Shown here piece after piece: positions 41,729 to 50,766 of a stretch of 64,000 nt of DNA. A program made the translations under genes and the position numbers. Source of the stretch: Geodermatophilus poikilotrophus (GTDB taxonomy: Bacteria; Actinomycetota; Actinomycetes; Mycobacteriales; Geodermatophilaceae); the NCBI RefSeq assembly GCF_900111455.1, contig NZ_FOIE01000003.1, positions 310,001 to 374,000 on the forward strand. The letters run 5' to 3'. The first letter of the stretch is position 1, and the number at the start of each line of letters is the position of its first letter. The notes under the pieces were generated by a model. That model worked only from the letters and a program-made list of their open reading frames with translations. It ran no database searches and was not told the origin of the DNA.

Positions 41729-44429
41729 GCAGCGCACCGAGACCCCGCCGGCGGAGGAGGCCCCGCCGCAGCCGCCCGCGCACTGGGAGGCCGACATCAT
41801 CGCCGCCGACGGCGGCACGGTGCACCTGCGCCCGATCTGCCCCGAGGACGCCGAGGGCCTCGTCGGGCTGATGGACCGCAGCTCCGACCAGACCCGCTAC
41901 TACCGCTTCTTCGGGCCGATGAAGCGGCTGTCGGACAAGGACCTGCACCGCTTCACCCACGTCGACCACGTCGACCGGGTCGCGTTCGTGGTGCTGCTGG
42001 GTGACCAGGTCATCGCCGTGGGCCGCTTCGACCGGTATCCCGGCACCGACGACGCCGAGATCGCCTTCCTCGTCGAGGACGCCCACCAGGGCCGCGGACT
42101 GGGCTCGGTGCTCCTCGAGCACCTGGCCGCCGCCGCGCGGGAGCGGGGCATCCAGCGCTTCGTCGCCGAGGTGCTGGCGCAGAACAACCGGATGGTGCGG
42201 GTCTTCCTCGACGCCGGGTACACCCCGACCCGGTCCTACGAGGAGGGCGTCGTCCACCTGACGTTCCCCATCGCGCAGACCGAGAGTGCCCTGCAGGTCG
42301 CCTACGAGCGGGAACAGCGCAGCGAGTCGCGATCGATCGCGCGGCTGCTCACCCCGTCGTCGGTCGCCGTGGTGGGGGCGAGCAACGACGAGGGCAAGCT
42401 CGGCCACGCCGCCCTGCGGCACCTGCTCGACTACGGCTTTCAGGGCCCGATCTACCCGGTCAACCCCGGCAGCCGGCACGTGCGCGGGGTGCCGGCCTAC
42501 GCCGGCATCGAGGAGGTCCCGGACGACGTCGACCTCGCGATCGTCGCGGTGCCCGCCGAGGAGGTCGCCGCGGTGGTCGAGGCCGCGCGGCGCAAGAAGG
42601 TGCGCGGCCTGGTGGTGATCACCGGCGGGTTCGGCGAGTCCGGAGCCGAGGGGCGGGCCCGCGAGCGCGCGCTCGTCGCCGCCGCCCGCGCCTCGGGGAT
42701 GCGGGTCGTCGGCCCCAACTGCCTGGGCATCGTGAACACCGACCCGGCGGTGCGGCTCAACGCCAGCCTGGCGCCCCGGGTCCCCGGCCGCGGGCGGGTG
42801 GGCTTCTTCGCGCAGTCCGGTGCACTGGGATCGGCGCTGCTGGAGCAGGCGCGCACCCGCAACCTCGGCCTGTCCACCTTCGTGTCGGCCGGCAACCGCG
42901 CCGACGTCAGCGGCAACGACCTGCTGCAGTACTGGGCGACCGACCCCGGCACCGAGGTCGTGCTGCTGCACCTGGAGAGCTTCGGCAACCCGCGCAAGTT
43001 CGCCCGCCTCGCCCGCCAGGTCGGCCGCACCAAGCCGGTGGTGGCGGTCAAGAGCGGCCGGCACGTGCGGATGACCGAGGGCCTGGCCGGCACCTCGGTG
43101 GCGGTGCCCGAGGAGTCGGTGGCGGCGCTGTTCGCCTCGGCCGGCGTGATCCGGGTGGAGACCCTGGCGCAGCTGTTCGACGTCGGCACGCTGCTGGCCC
43201 ACCAGCCGCTGCCGTCCGGTGACCGGGTCGCGGTCGTCGGCAACTCCACGGCGATGGGGGCGCTGGTCTCCGACTCCGTCCTGGAGTACGGGCTGCGGCT
43301 GGCGCACGACGCGCCGACCGACATCGGCGCCGGGGGCTCGGCCGAGGAGTGGCGCGCCGCGCTGCAGGAGGCCGTGGACGACGACGGGGTGGACGCCGTG
43401 GTGGCGGTCTTCCTCCCCCCGCTCAGCCGTGGCTCGGCCGAGTTCGGCCGAGCCCTGCGCGAGGTCGCCGCCGGTGCGGACAAGCCCATCGTGGCGACGT
43501 TCCTGTCCGCCGAGGGCATCCCGGCCGAGACGGCCGTCCCCGGGGAGGACGGGACGCCGGCGCGCGGCTCGGTGCCGTCGTTCTCCACGCCCGAGCGGGG
43601 GGTGATCGCGCTGGCCAAGGTCGCGCAGTACGCCGCCTGGCGACGCCGCCCGGTCGGCGAGGTGCCCGACCTCGAGCAGATCGACGAGCGGGCCGCACGG
43701 GACGTGGTCCTGCCGGCGCTGGCCTCGGCGCCCGGCGGGCGGCCGCTCACCGACGAGGAACTCATCGCGCTGCTGGCCGCCTACGGCATCCCGCTGCTGG
43801 GGACCCGCACGGTCACCGACGCCGAGGCCGCGGTCGCCGCGGCCGAGGAGGTCGGCTACCCGGTGGTGCTCAAGTCGACGGCACCGTGGCTGCAGCACCG
43901 CTCCGACCTGGGCGGGGTGCGGCTGGACCTCGGCGACGCCGACGCGGTGCGCGCGGCCTTCGCGGCGATCCCGTCGGGCGACCCGGTGATCGTGCAGGAG
44001 ATGGCCGCGCCCGGGGTGGCCACGGTCGTCGGGATCGTCGACGACCCGTCGTTCGGCGCGCTGGTCAGTTTCGGTCTGGGCGGTGTGGCCACCGACCTGC
44101 TCGGCGACCGCGCCTACCGGCCGCTGCCGCTGACCGACCGGGACGCCGCCGAGCTGGTGCGCGCGCCGCGTGCGTGGCCGCTGCTCAACGGCTACCGCGG
44201 CTCGGAGCCGGCCGACGTCGCGGCGCTGGAGAACCTGCTGCTGCGGGTCGCCCGGCTGGCCGACGATCTGCCCGAGGTGCTGCAGCTGACCCTGGAGCCG
44301 GTCCTCGTCGGCCCGCCCGAGCCCTGGCACGGCGGGCGGTCGCTGGTCGTCGCCGGCGCCACCGCCCGCATCGGCCCACCCACCGCCCGGGTCGACCCCG
44401 GCCCCCGCCGGATGCGGGCGCCCATGTGA
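41721..44429 (+). CDS. Pat-type protein lysine acetyltransferase fused to NDP-forming acyl-CoA synthetase-like domains
   Basis: A 902-residue protein. A GNAT domain is at the N-terminus (about 35-185; VEDAHQGRGLGSVLLEHLA binds acetyl-CoA), followed by a CoA-binding domain (TPSSVAVVGASNDEGKLG), a succinyl-CoA synthetase-like flavodoxin domain (FFAQSGALGSALLEQ, VSAGNRADVSGNDLLQYW) and a degenerate ATP-grasp (about 690-900). This order, GNAT first, matches Streptomyces PatA; E. coli PatZ has GNAT last. The synthetase part may sense acyl-CoA. Works opposite AcuC. Confidence 0.9.
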   Translation: MTEQRTETPPAEEAPPQPPAHWEADIIAADGGTVHLRPICPEDAEGLVGLMDRSSDQTRYYRFFGPMKRLSDKDLHRFTHVDHVDRVAFVVLLGDQVIAVGRFDRYPGTDDAEIAFLVEDAHQGRGLGSVLLEHLAAAARERGIQRFVAEVLAQNNRMVRVFLDAGYTPTRSYEEGVVHLTFPIAQTESALQVAYEREQRSESRSIARLLTPSSVAVVGASNDEGKLGHAALRHLLDYGFQGPIYPVNPGSRHVRGVPAYAGIEEVPDDVDLAIVAVPAEEVAAVVEAARRKKVRGLVVITGGFGESGAEGRARERALVAAARASGMRVVGPNCLGIVNTDPAVRLNASLAPRVPGRGRVGFFAQSGALGSALLEQARTRNLGLSTFVSAGNRADVSGNDLLQYWATDPGTEVVLLHLESFGNPRKFARLARQVGRTKPVVAVKSGRHVRMTEGLAGTSVAVPEESVAALFASAGVIRVETLAQLFDVGTLLAHQPLPSGDRVAVVGNSTAMGALVSDSVLEYGLRLAHDAPTDIGAGGSAEEWRAALQEAVDDDGVDAVVAVFLPPLSRGSAEFGRALREVAAGADKPIVATFLSAEGIPAETAVPGEDGTPARGSVPSFSTPERGVIALAKVAQYAAWRRRPVGEVPDLEQIDERAARDVVLPALASAPGGRPLTDEELIALLAAYGIPLLGTRTVTDAEAAVAAAEEVGYPVVLKSTAPWLQHRSDLGGVRLDLGDADAVRAAFAAIPSGDPVIVQEMAAPGVATVVGIVDDPSFGALVSFGLGGVATDLLGDRAYRPLPLTDRDAAELVRAPRAWPLLNGYRGSEPADVAALENLLLRVARLADDLPEVLQLTLEPVLVGPPEPWHGGRSLVVAGATARIGPPTARVDPGPRRMRAPM

Positions 44430-44598
44430 GCCGTGAGATCCGTCGTCCCACCGGACGACACCGCGGCCAGGTGCCGCCCCCGGCCCGCGTGCAGCGCGTC
44501 CACGGCACCGCGCCGGGAGGCCCCCGCGCCGCAGCGCCGTTGCCCGCAGCGCGGGTCACGTGCCGAGGAGGGCAGTGGTCACCCCCTGCAGATGCAGC
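44430..44598. other. Gene-free spacer between patA-type and sigB genes
   Basis: About 170 bp with no supported gene or clear repeat, ending in the hairpin at 44599. Confidence 0.6.
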
Positions 44599-44630
44599 GA
44601 GAGCCGGTCACCGCACGGTGACCGGCTCTC
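44599..44630. terminator. Bidirectional terminator hairpin
   Basis: GAGAGCCGGTCACC and GGTGACCGGCTCTC form a perfect 14-bp stem with a GCAC loop, between the convergent acetyltransferase and sigB genes. Confidence 0.85.
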
Positions 44631-44643
44631 GACGAGTCCGGGA

Positions 44644-45627
44644 CTAGGCCAGGTAGTCGCGCAGGGCGTCGGCGCGCTGGGGGTCGCGCAGCTTGGCCAT
44701 CGTCTCGCGCTCGATCTGGCGGACCCGCTCGCGGGAGAGACCGAACTGCTTGCCGATCTGCTCCAGCGTGCGCGGCTGGCCGCCGTCCAGGCCGAAGCGC
44801 AGCACGACCACGTCGCGCTCCCGCTCCTCCAGCGTGGAGAGCACGGTGCGCACGTCGCCCTTCATCATCTGGAAGGCCACGGCGTCCTCGGCGACCGCGG
44901 CGTCGGCGTCCTCGATGAAGTCGCCGAGCCGGGACTCCTCGTCGGCACCGACGGTCTGGTCCAGCGACACCAGGTCGCGGGAGTACTCCAGCAGCTCGGT
45001 GATCCGCTCCGGGGTCATGTCGAGCTCGAGGCCCAGCTCCTCAGCGGTGGGCTCGCGCTCCAGCTCCTGGTGGATCCGGCGCCGGGTGCGCACCACCTTG
45101 TTGACCTGCTCGGCGAGGTGTACGGGCAGCCGGATGGTGCGGCCGGAGTCGGCCATGGCGCGGGTGATGGCCTGGCGGATCCACCACGTCGCGTAGGTCG
45201 AGAACTTGAAGCCCTTGGTGTAGTCGAACTTCTCGACCGCCCGGATCAGGCCGACGTTGCCCTCCTGGATCAGGTCCAGGAACGTCATGCCGTGGCCGGT
45301 GTAGCGCTTGGCCACCGAGACGACGAGGCGCAGGTTGGCCTCCAGCAGGTGCCGCTTGGCGGCCTTGCCGTCAGCAGCCAGTGCCTTGTAGTCCCGCTGG
45401 AGAGCAGGGGTCAGCTGCCGCTCGGTCAGCAGGCGCTCGGCGTACAGGCCGGCCTCGATGCGCTTGGAGAGCTCGACCTCCTGCTCGGCGGTGAGCAGCG
45501 CCGTCTTGCCGATGGTGTTGAGGTAGACCCGGACGAGGTCGGTCGAGACCAGACCGCTGGTGTCCGGCTCGCGGCGCGACGAGCGGACCTCGAGGGTGTC
45601 AGTGGTGGAAGACTGCAGCAGCGTCAC
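44644..45627 (-). CDS. sigB: Group 2 sigma factor, SigB/HrdB-like
   Basis: A 327-residue sigma-70 factor with regions 1.2 ([25 protein letters not shown]), 2 ([31 protein letters not shown], and [22 protein letters not shown]), 3 and 4 ([20 protein letters not shown]). The length and lack of a long N-terminal extension match mycobacterial SigB rather than the primary SigA. GTG at 45627 is the family start; a 22-codon extension is possible. An ECF-type promoter lies about 150 bp upstream. Convergent with the acetyltransferase gene. Confidence 0.93.
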   Translation of the reverse strand: MTLLQSSTTDTLEVRSSRREPDTSGLVSTDLVRVYLNTIGKTALLTAEQEVELSKRIEAGLYAERLLTERQLTPALQRDYKALAADGKAAKRHLLEANLRLVVSVAKRYTGHGMTFLDLIQEGNVGLIRAVEKFDYTKGFKFSTYATWWIRQAITRAMADSGRTIRLPVHLAEQVNKVVRTRRRIHQELEREPTAEELGLELDMTPERITELLEYSRDLVSLDQTVGADEESRLGDFIEDADAAVAEDAVAFQMMKGDVRTVLSTLEERERDVVVLRFGLDGGQPRTLEQIGKQFGLSRERVRQIERETMAKLRDPQRADALRDYLA

Positions 45628-45775
45628 GATCTGTCTTCGTCCTTGCCTTCGGGTCGGATGCACGCCGTCGGTCGTCGATGGGCGACGGTGCACCCGGGCG
45701 TCGGGGGTGGGGCCGCTCGGCCGGCCTGGTCAGCCGGTGAGCCCCCGCTCTGTGTCCGTGTGGTACGCCCTGTCC

Positions 45776-45802
45776 AACGGCCCGGATGGGGTCAGGTGTT
45801 CC
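45776..45802 (-). promoter_or_regulatory. Possible ECF (SigE/SigH-type) promoter of sigB
   Basis: Reading the minus strand, GGAACA and CGTT are separated by 17 nt, matching the GGAAYA-N16-18-CGTT class used by SigH/SigE-type factors, which are known to transcribe sigB in mycobacteria. The transcript would have a 5' UTR of roughly 140 nt. Confidence 0.55.
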
Positions 45803-45875
45803 AGGGATGCCCGTTCCCCAGCCAACGCACAGGACGTGTGTCGTGTCACGTCTGGGTACCCGGCTCGACCGGCCC

Positions 45876-46307
45876 TCAGACCTCCAGGAGCAAGGTCATC
45901 GGCCCCTCGTTGACCGACGAGACCAGCATGCGCGCTCCGAACACACCCGTGGCGACCTCGCTGCCGCGGCGGCGCAGCTCGGCGACCACCTCCTCGACCA
46001 GCGGCTCCGCTGCCTCGCCGGGGGCCGCGTCGGCCCAGGAGGGACGCCGTCCCCGGCGCGTGTCGGCGTAGAGCGTGAACTGGCTGACGACGAGCACCGG
46101 CAGGCCGAGGTCGCCCACCGACCGGGCGCCGTCCTCGGTGGGGAACACCCGCAGCTCGTGCACCTTGCGCGCCAGCGTCCGGGCCCGCTCCGCGTCGTCC
46201 TCACGGCCCACCCCGACCAGCGCCAGCAGCCCGCGGCCGATCTCGCCCACGACCGCGCCGTCCACGGTCACGGCCGCCGTACCGACCCTGCTGAACACCG
46301 CGCGCAC
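45876..46307 (-). CDS. dtd: D-aminoacyl-tRNA deacylase
   Basis: A 143-residue enzyme that hydrolyses D-aminoacyl-tRNAs such as D-Tyr-tRNA. Both active-site signatures are present: SQFTLYADTRRGRRPSW and the C-terminal NEGPMTLLLEV (NxGPxT type), plus the start VRAVFSRVGTAAVTVDG. GTG at 46307 has GGAGGATGG upstream. Length equals the family norm. It lies upstream of sigB on the same strand, about 250 bp away. Confidence 0.95.
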   Translation of the reverse strand: MRAVFSRVGTAAVTVDGAVVGEIGRGLLALVGVGREDDAERARTLARKVHELRVFPTEDGARSVGDLGLPVLVVSQFTLYADTRRGRRPSWADAAPGEAAEPLVEEVVAELRRRGSEVATGVFGARMLVSSVNEGPMTLLLEV

Positions 46308-46410
46308 CCGGCCATCCTCCGGCCGGGCGGGGAGGGCGGCGGGGGACCCCCACCTGCCCCGGGGCGCCGCGGCCGGCGAGCCGCCCGGCCGGGACCCGGG
46401 CCGACGACCA

Positions 46411-46560
46411 CGGGACGGCGAGCAGGACGCGGTGGTGACCGCCCGCGTCGAGACGGTCGTGGGCCGCGGCGATCTCGTCCAGCGGCAGCGGGTCGGCGAC
46501 GGAGACGCGAGGGCTCCGCCGGCGGCCGCCGCGGTGAGGTCGGCGGCTGCCTGCTGCCCA
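46411..46560 (-). pseudogene. C-terminal remnant of a zinc-type alcohol dehydrogenase/quinone oxidoreductase
   Basis: On the minus strand one frame reads ADLTAAAAGGALA and, after a shift near 46512, another reads VADPLPLDEIAAAHDRLDAGG and HHRVLLAVP. This is the conserved end of medium-chain dehydrogenases (PLDEIAxAHxxLxxGxxxGRVLL). The rest of the gene is missing. A decayed relic with at least one frameshift. Confidence 0.6.
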
Positions 46561-46727
46561 GCGGCAGGCGGGGAGTCGTCGCTGCCTGCAGGCCATCGCC
46601 GCCACGGCGACCACGGCGGCTGACGATCGCGGGCGGTGGCTGTCGCCGGCACGGAGCGCGACCGGGCACCGCGGTGAGCAGCGGGGATTGTCATCGGGCA
46701 GGCGAGCCACCTCCTGATGGGGCGGCA
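46561..46727. other. Gene-free stretch
   Basis: No supported coding sequence, promoter or repeat seen. Probably further decayed DNA next to the dehydrogenase relic. Confidence 0.5.
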
Positions 46728-46762
46728 CGAGCACACCGCGGACCAGGCCTCCGGTGTGCTCG
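46728..46762 (-). terminator. Hairpin downstream of the LuxR-type response regulator
   Basis: CGAGCACACCG and CGGTGTGCTCG are perfect 11-bp arms with a 13-bp loop, 134 bp after the regulator stop. Likely terminator. Confidence 0.6.
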
Positions 46763-46895
46763 CCCGGGGGGACCGACAGCCTCGTCCCGCGCCACCGCCC
46801 CGGCGGCCCCTCCGGTGCGCCGGTCCCTGGTCAGCCGGTCCGGCTGGTCTGCGACGAGATCGATCCGGAGGAGGTCGGTGACCGGCCGCACAGTC

Positions 46896-47555
46896 CTAGG
46901 GTTCGACCAGGCCTGCGCGGATCGCGTACCGGGTGAGCTGGGTGCGGTCCCGCATCTCCAGCTTGGCCAGGATGTTGGCCCGGTGCCGCTCCACGGTCTT
47001 CACGCTGATCACCAGCAGGTCCGCGATCTCCTGCGAGGACCGCCCCTCGGCGATGAGCTTGACCACCTCCTCCTCGCGGGCGGACAGGATGCTGCCGGGC
47101 AGGCGTCCGCCACGGGCGACCCGCTGGAGGTGCTCACGCATGAGCGCGGTCAGCGCCTCGGGGTGGATGAACGGTTCCCCCCGCACGACCGCCCGGCAGG
47201 CCTCGACGAGATCCCGGTCGGCGACCGACTTGAGCACGTACCCGGAGGCGCCGGCGCGCAGGGCCTCGAAGAAGTACTGGTCGTTGTCGTACATCGACAG
47301 CAGCAGGATGCGCGTGGCCGGGGAGCGCCGGGACAGCTCCCGGGCGGCCTGCAGCCCGGTCAGCCGGGGCATCGCGACGTCGAGGACGGCGAGGTCGATG
47401 GCGTGCACGCGGGCCAGCGCCAGGGCCTCGGCGCCGTCGCCCGCCTCCGCGACGACGGTCAGGTCCGGTTCGTTGTCGAGGATCAGCCGGACGCCGCGAC
47501 GGACGAGGGCGTGGTCGTCGGCGAGCAGGATCCGGGTGCTCGGCGGGCGGGTCAC
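46896..47555 (-). CDS. NarL/LuxR-type response regulator
   Basis: A 219-residue regulator. The receiver (about 8-125) has LADDHALVRRGV, phospho-Asp in DLAVLDVAMPRLTGLQ and KSVADRDLVEA. The C-terminal LuxR helix-turn-helix has LSAREEEVVKLIAEGRSSQEIADLL and VKTVERHRANILAKLEM. The GTG start overlaps the kinase stop (GTGA). With the kinase and the divergent antiporter it forms a small accessory module. Confidence 0.93.
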   Translation of the reverse strand: MTRPPSTRILLADDHALVRRGVRLILDNEPDLTVVAEAGDGAEALALARVHAIDLAVLDVAMPRLTGLQAARELSRRSPATRILLLSMYDNDQYFFEALRAGASGYVLKSVADRDLVEACRAVVRGEPFIHPEALTALMREHLQRVARGGRLPGSILSAREEEVVKLIAEGRSSQEIADLLVISVKTVERHRANILAKLEMRDRTQLTRYAIRAGLVEP

Positions 47556-48553
47556 CGGCGCTCCTCCGTCCGGGGCACCGGGACGAGCAGCCGCAGCTCG
47601 GTACCGCCCTCCTGGTGGGGGCCGACGGTGAGCGTCGCGGCGACGAGCATGGCCCGCTCCCGCATGCCGCGGATCCCCGCTCCCTCGTGGCTGTCGCCGG
47701 GACCTCGGCCGTCGTCGACGACCCGCAGCTGCACCGCGTCGCCGGCGAACGTGGGCGTCAGGTCGACGCAGACGCGGCCGGCGGCGGCGTGCCGGGCGAC
47801 GTTGGTCAGCGCCTCCTGCGCCACCCGGTAGACGACCAGTTCCGCGTCCGGCCCGAGCGGGGGGAGGTCGGGGGACAGCCGACGGCACACGTCCGCGCCG
47901 GTGAGCCGGGCGTGCTCGGTCACCAGCGACGTGAGGGCGCTCACCAGGCCCAGGTCGTCGAGCACGCCGGGCCGCAGCCGCCGCACCACCTGCCGGACCT
48001 CGTCCAGGCTGGCCCGCGCGGTCTCCTGGACCAGGAGCACCTCCTGCTGGAGGTCCGCCGGTGCCCGGTCGGCCACCCGCCGCAGGCCCAGCAGGACGGC
48101 GGTCAGGCTCTGCCCGACCTCGTCGTGCAGTTCCTGGGCGACCCGGCGGCGCTCGGCCTCCTGGGCGGCCAGCGCCTGCCCGCTGGAGGCGGCGCGCTCG
48201 GCCTCGAGGCGCTCGAGCATCGCGTTGAAGCTCGTGATGAGCTCGGCGGCCGGTCCACTGCCCTGCTCCGGGAGGCGCTGGCCGGGGCGGAGCAGGTCGA
48301 CGTCCTCCATGAGGCGTCGCAACCGGTCGAGCGGCCCGAGCAGCGCACGGAGCAGCAACCCGTTGGCGACCAGGATCACGGTCAGGCCGACGGCCAGGAC
48401 CAGGGCCTCGCGGGCGAGCACGGGCGTGGAGACGGTGGCCGGGGAGGCCGCCAGGACCGCGGTGCCGACCGTGAGGACGGCGCCGTTGACCAGGCACACC
48501 CGCCAGAACAGCGGCAGACCGCGACCGGCCTCCAGCCGTGCCCCCTGTCTCAT
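47552..48553 (-). CDS. NarX/DegS-type sensor histidine kinase (HisKA_3)
   Basis: A 333-residue kinase with two TM helices (about 18-38 and 48-75), little extracytoplasmic sequence between them, a HAMP-like linker (LLGPLDRLRRLMEDVDLL), the phospho-acceptor in RRRVAQELHDEVGQSLTAVLLG, and HATPase motifs TNVARHA, VVDDGRGPGD and GIRGMRERA. The short loop implies intramembrane sensing. ATG at 48553 with GGGAGG upstream. Partner of the LuxR-type regulator. Confidence 0.93.
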   Translation of the reverse strand: MRQGARLEAGRGLPLFWRVCLVNGAVLTVGTAVLAASPATVSTPVLAREALVLAVGLTVILVANGLLLRALLGPLDRLRRLMEDVDLLRPGQRLPEQGSGPAAELITSFNAMLERLEAERAASSGQALAAQEAERRRVAQELHDEVGQSLTAVLLGLRRVADRAPADLQQEVLLVQETARASLDEVRQVVRRLRPGVLDDLGLVSALTSLVTEHARLTGADVCRRLSPDLPPLGPDAELVVYRVAQEALTNVARHAAAGRVCVDLTPTFAGDAVQLRVVDDGRGPGDSHEGAGIRGMRERAMLVAATLTVGPHQEGGTELRLLVPVPRTEERR

Positions 48554-48775
48554 CTGCCGCCTCCCACCGCCCCGCTGCCCGTCACCGACGTCGTCGAGCC
48601 TCGGGCACGGGAGCCTCCCGGCCAAGGACGCGCGGGAGAGATGGGGCCCAGCACCCATGTCCGGTCCGCTCCGGAATGGGTGCTGCCACGGATACCGCTC
48701 CGGCCACCCGGCCCGTGAGCATCGCGGTGGGCCGGCGATCGGCAGGCGGGGGAGGACGTCGACGAGGAGGGCCGG
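48554..48775. promoter_or_regulatory. Divergent kinase/antiporter control region with inverted repeat
   Basis: CAGCACCCAT (48649-48658) and ATGGGTGCTG (48676-48685) are perfect 10-bp inverted arms, with an inner CCGG/CCGG pair. Such a dyad between the two-component genes and the antiporter is a candidate binding site of the response regulator. Confidence 0.55.
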
Positions 48776-50296
48776 GTGCACCACGTCGCTGAGGCACTCC
48801 TCGCCCTCGGCGGCGCCTTCCTCGTCTGCGGCCTGGTCGCCCGCGCCGGTGTGCCCATCGGGCTCCCCACGATCCCGCTCTTCATGCTGGCCGGAGTGCT
48901 GCTGGGGCCGCACACCCCCGGGTTCGTGCTGGTCGGCGATCCGGCGGACCTCGAGCTGGTCGCCCGTCTCGGCCTGGTGTTCCTGCTGTTCTACCTGGGC
49001 CTGGAGTTCTCCCTCGCGCAGCTCACCTCCGGCGGACGGCGACTCGCGGCAGCCGCCGGCGTCTACCTGTGCCTGAACATCGGCGGCGGGCTGGCGCTGG
49101 GCTTCTCGCTGGGCTGGGGGACGTCGGAGGCCCTCGTGGTGGCCGGCATCGTCGGCATCTCGTCGTCGGCCATCGTCACCAAGCTGCTGGTCGAGACCCG
49201 GCGGCTCGGCAACCCCGAGACCCGCGTCATCCTCGGCATCATCGTCATCGAGGACCTGTTCCTCGCCCTCTACCTGGCCCTGCTGCAGCCGGTGCTGGGC
49301 GGCGCCTCCAGCGTGGCCGAGGCCGCCACCGGCATCGGCATCTCCTTCGCGTTCCTGCTGGTGCTGTCCGTCGTGGCGCGGCACGGCACCCGGTGGGTCA
49401 GCGCGCTGATGAGGACGAGGGACGAGGAGATCGTCGTCGTCCTGGCCCTGGGGCTGGCGATCAGCACGGCCGGCGCCGGGGAGCACCTGGGCGTCTCCGA
49501 CGCCATCGGCGCGTTCATGATCGGCCTGATCCTGGCCGCCACGCCCACCGCTCGCCGGCTGCGGCAGCTGACCCACCCGCTACGGGACGGTTTCGGCGCC
49601 ATCTTCTTCTTCCACTTCGGCCTGACCATCGACGTCGGGGACGTCCTCGCCGTGCTCCCGCAGATCCTCGTCGCCGCCGGGACGACCGTCGTGCTCGCGG
49701 TCGTCGCCGGCATCGTCGCCGCCCGCGTGCACGGCTTCGGTCGCCTGGGTGCGGCGAACATCGGACTCACCGTCCTGACCCGCGGTGAGTTCTCGCTGGT
49801 CCTCGCGTCGCTGGCGCTGGCCGCCGGGCTCGACTCCCGGCTCGGCCCGTTCGCCGCCGGGTACGTCCTGGTCCTCGCCGTCCTCGGCCCGATCGCGGTC
49901 TACTCCTCCCCGCGGCTGGCCCGTGGGATCCCGCGCCGGCTCCTGCCCCGGGACCCGGAGCCGGCAGGGCGGTGCAACGGCGTACCGCTGGACCTGGACG
50001 TCGGCACCTCGTCCCTGCACGAGCTGGGCACCGACCTCCTGCAGGTCCGGGTCCTGCCGGGATCCCGCCTGCACGGCGTCTACATGAACGAGCTGCGCCT
50101 GCCCGAAGGGGCGACCCCCGGCCTGCTCGCGCGCGAGGGGACCACGTCCGCGGTCGCTCCCCACACCCGGCTGCGCACCGGCGACGTCCTGCTGGTCTTC
50201 ACGCAGCCCGCCCAGCGGCACGACACCGAGCGCCGCATCCTCGCCGTCCACCGCAGCGGCCGGCTGGCCCACTGGCTGGGCGACACCGGCACGTGA
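48776..50296 (+). CDS. CPA2-family monovalent cation:proton antiporter with TrkA-C domain
   Basis: A 506-residue transporter with 12 or 13 hydrophobic segments; signatures LPTIPLFMLAGVLLGPHTPG, LGLVFLLFYLGLEFSL, the inverted-helix SSSAIVTKLLVE, EDLFLALYL, VSDAIGAFMIGL and FFFHFGLTIDV. A C-terminal RCK_C/TrkA-C domain (about 415-495: LLQVRVLPGSRLHGVYMNELRLPEG) binds a nucleotide or ion regulator. It exports K+ or Na+ against protons. GTG with GAGGAGGG upstream. Probably induced by the divergent two-component system. Confidence 0.93.
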   Translation: MHHVAEALLALGGAFLVCGLVARAGVPIGLPTIPLFMLAGVLLGPHTPGFVLVGDPADLELVARLGLVFLLFYLGLEFSLAQLTSGGRRLAAAAGVYLCLNIGGGLALGFSLGWGTSEALVVAGIVGISSSAIVTKLLVETRRLGNPETRVILGIIVIEDLFLALYLALLQPVLGGASSVAEAATGIGISFAFLLVLSVVARHGTRWVSALMRTRDEEIVVVLALGLAISTAGAGEHLGVSDAIGAFMIGLILAATPTARRLRQLTHPLRDGFGAIFFFHFGLTIDVGDVLAVLPQILVAAGTTVVLAVVAGIVAARVHGFGRLGAANIGLTVLTRGEFSLVLASLALAAGLDSRLGPFAAGYVLVLAVLGPIAVYSSPRLARGIPRRLLPRDPEPAGRCNGVPLDLDVGTSSLHELGTDLLQVRVLPGSRLHGVYMNELRLPEGATPGLLAREGTTSAVAPHTRLRTGDVLLVFTQPAQRHDTERRILAVHRSGRLAHWLGDTGT

Positions 50297-50381
50297 ACGG
50301 ACAGCCCTCCCGCTGCGGCGCCCACCGCCGACACGTGGCCGCCGCCGTCGGCGGGAAACGGCGCTGTGTCAGCGTGAGGGC

Positions 50382-50612
50382 GTGGCGGTCGTGACGCGCT
50401 CCTCGCCGGTCGCCTGGACCACGGTCCTGCCGGTCGTGGCGCTGGTGCTGGCCGCGGTGCACCACGCCGAGGTGGTGGCCCACCGGGGTGCTGCCGACCT
50501 CCACCACCAGCCGCCCGGGCTGGACCGCCGCTGGCCCCCGGTGCCCGAGGCCCCCGTCGCCGCCGGGCGGCGGACCTCCGGGCCGCGTCGTGCGGACGGC
50601 GCGGTGGTCTGA
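50382..50612 (+). pseudogene. Truncated CaxA-type Ca2+/H+ antiporter N-terminus
   Basis: A 76-codon frame whose beginning, VTRSSPVAWTTVLPVVALVLAAVHHAEVVAHR, read in parts, matches the start of CaxA antiporters but lacks about 35 residues between ALV and LAAVHHAEVVAHR. After AHR the sequence changes to unrelated Pro/Arg-rich residues where CaxA has VGEPFG. The rest of the roughly 360-residue transporter is absent. Read as an internal deletion followed by truncation. Confidence 0.6.
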
Positions 50613-50766
50613 GGCGGTCGTGGCGGCGGCGCGACCTCCCCGAGGGCGCGTCGCCGCCACCAGGCGGAGCGCCCGGCTGTGGTCCGGCGGAGGAGGCCGC
50701 TGCGAAGAGGGTGAGCAGCACGGCCGTCCGGCCGTCGTCGCCGACCTCGTGCGGCACACTCCCCCG

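Noticed and set aside
46201..46734. Intact gene upstream of dtd on the minus strand
   Set aside because: Only a short dehydrogenase C-terminus is recognisable, split over two frames; the open frame elsewhere is compositionally random.
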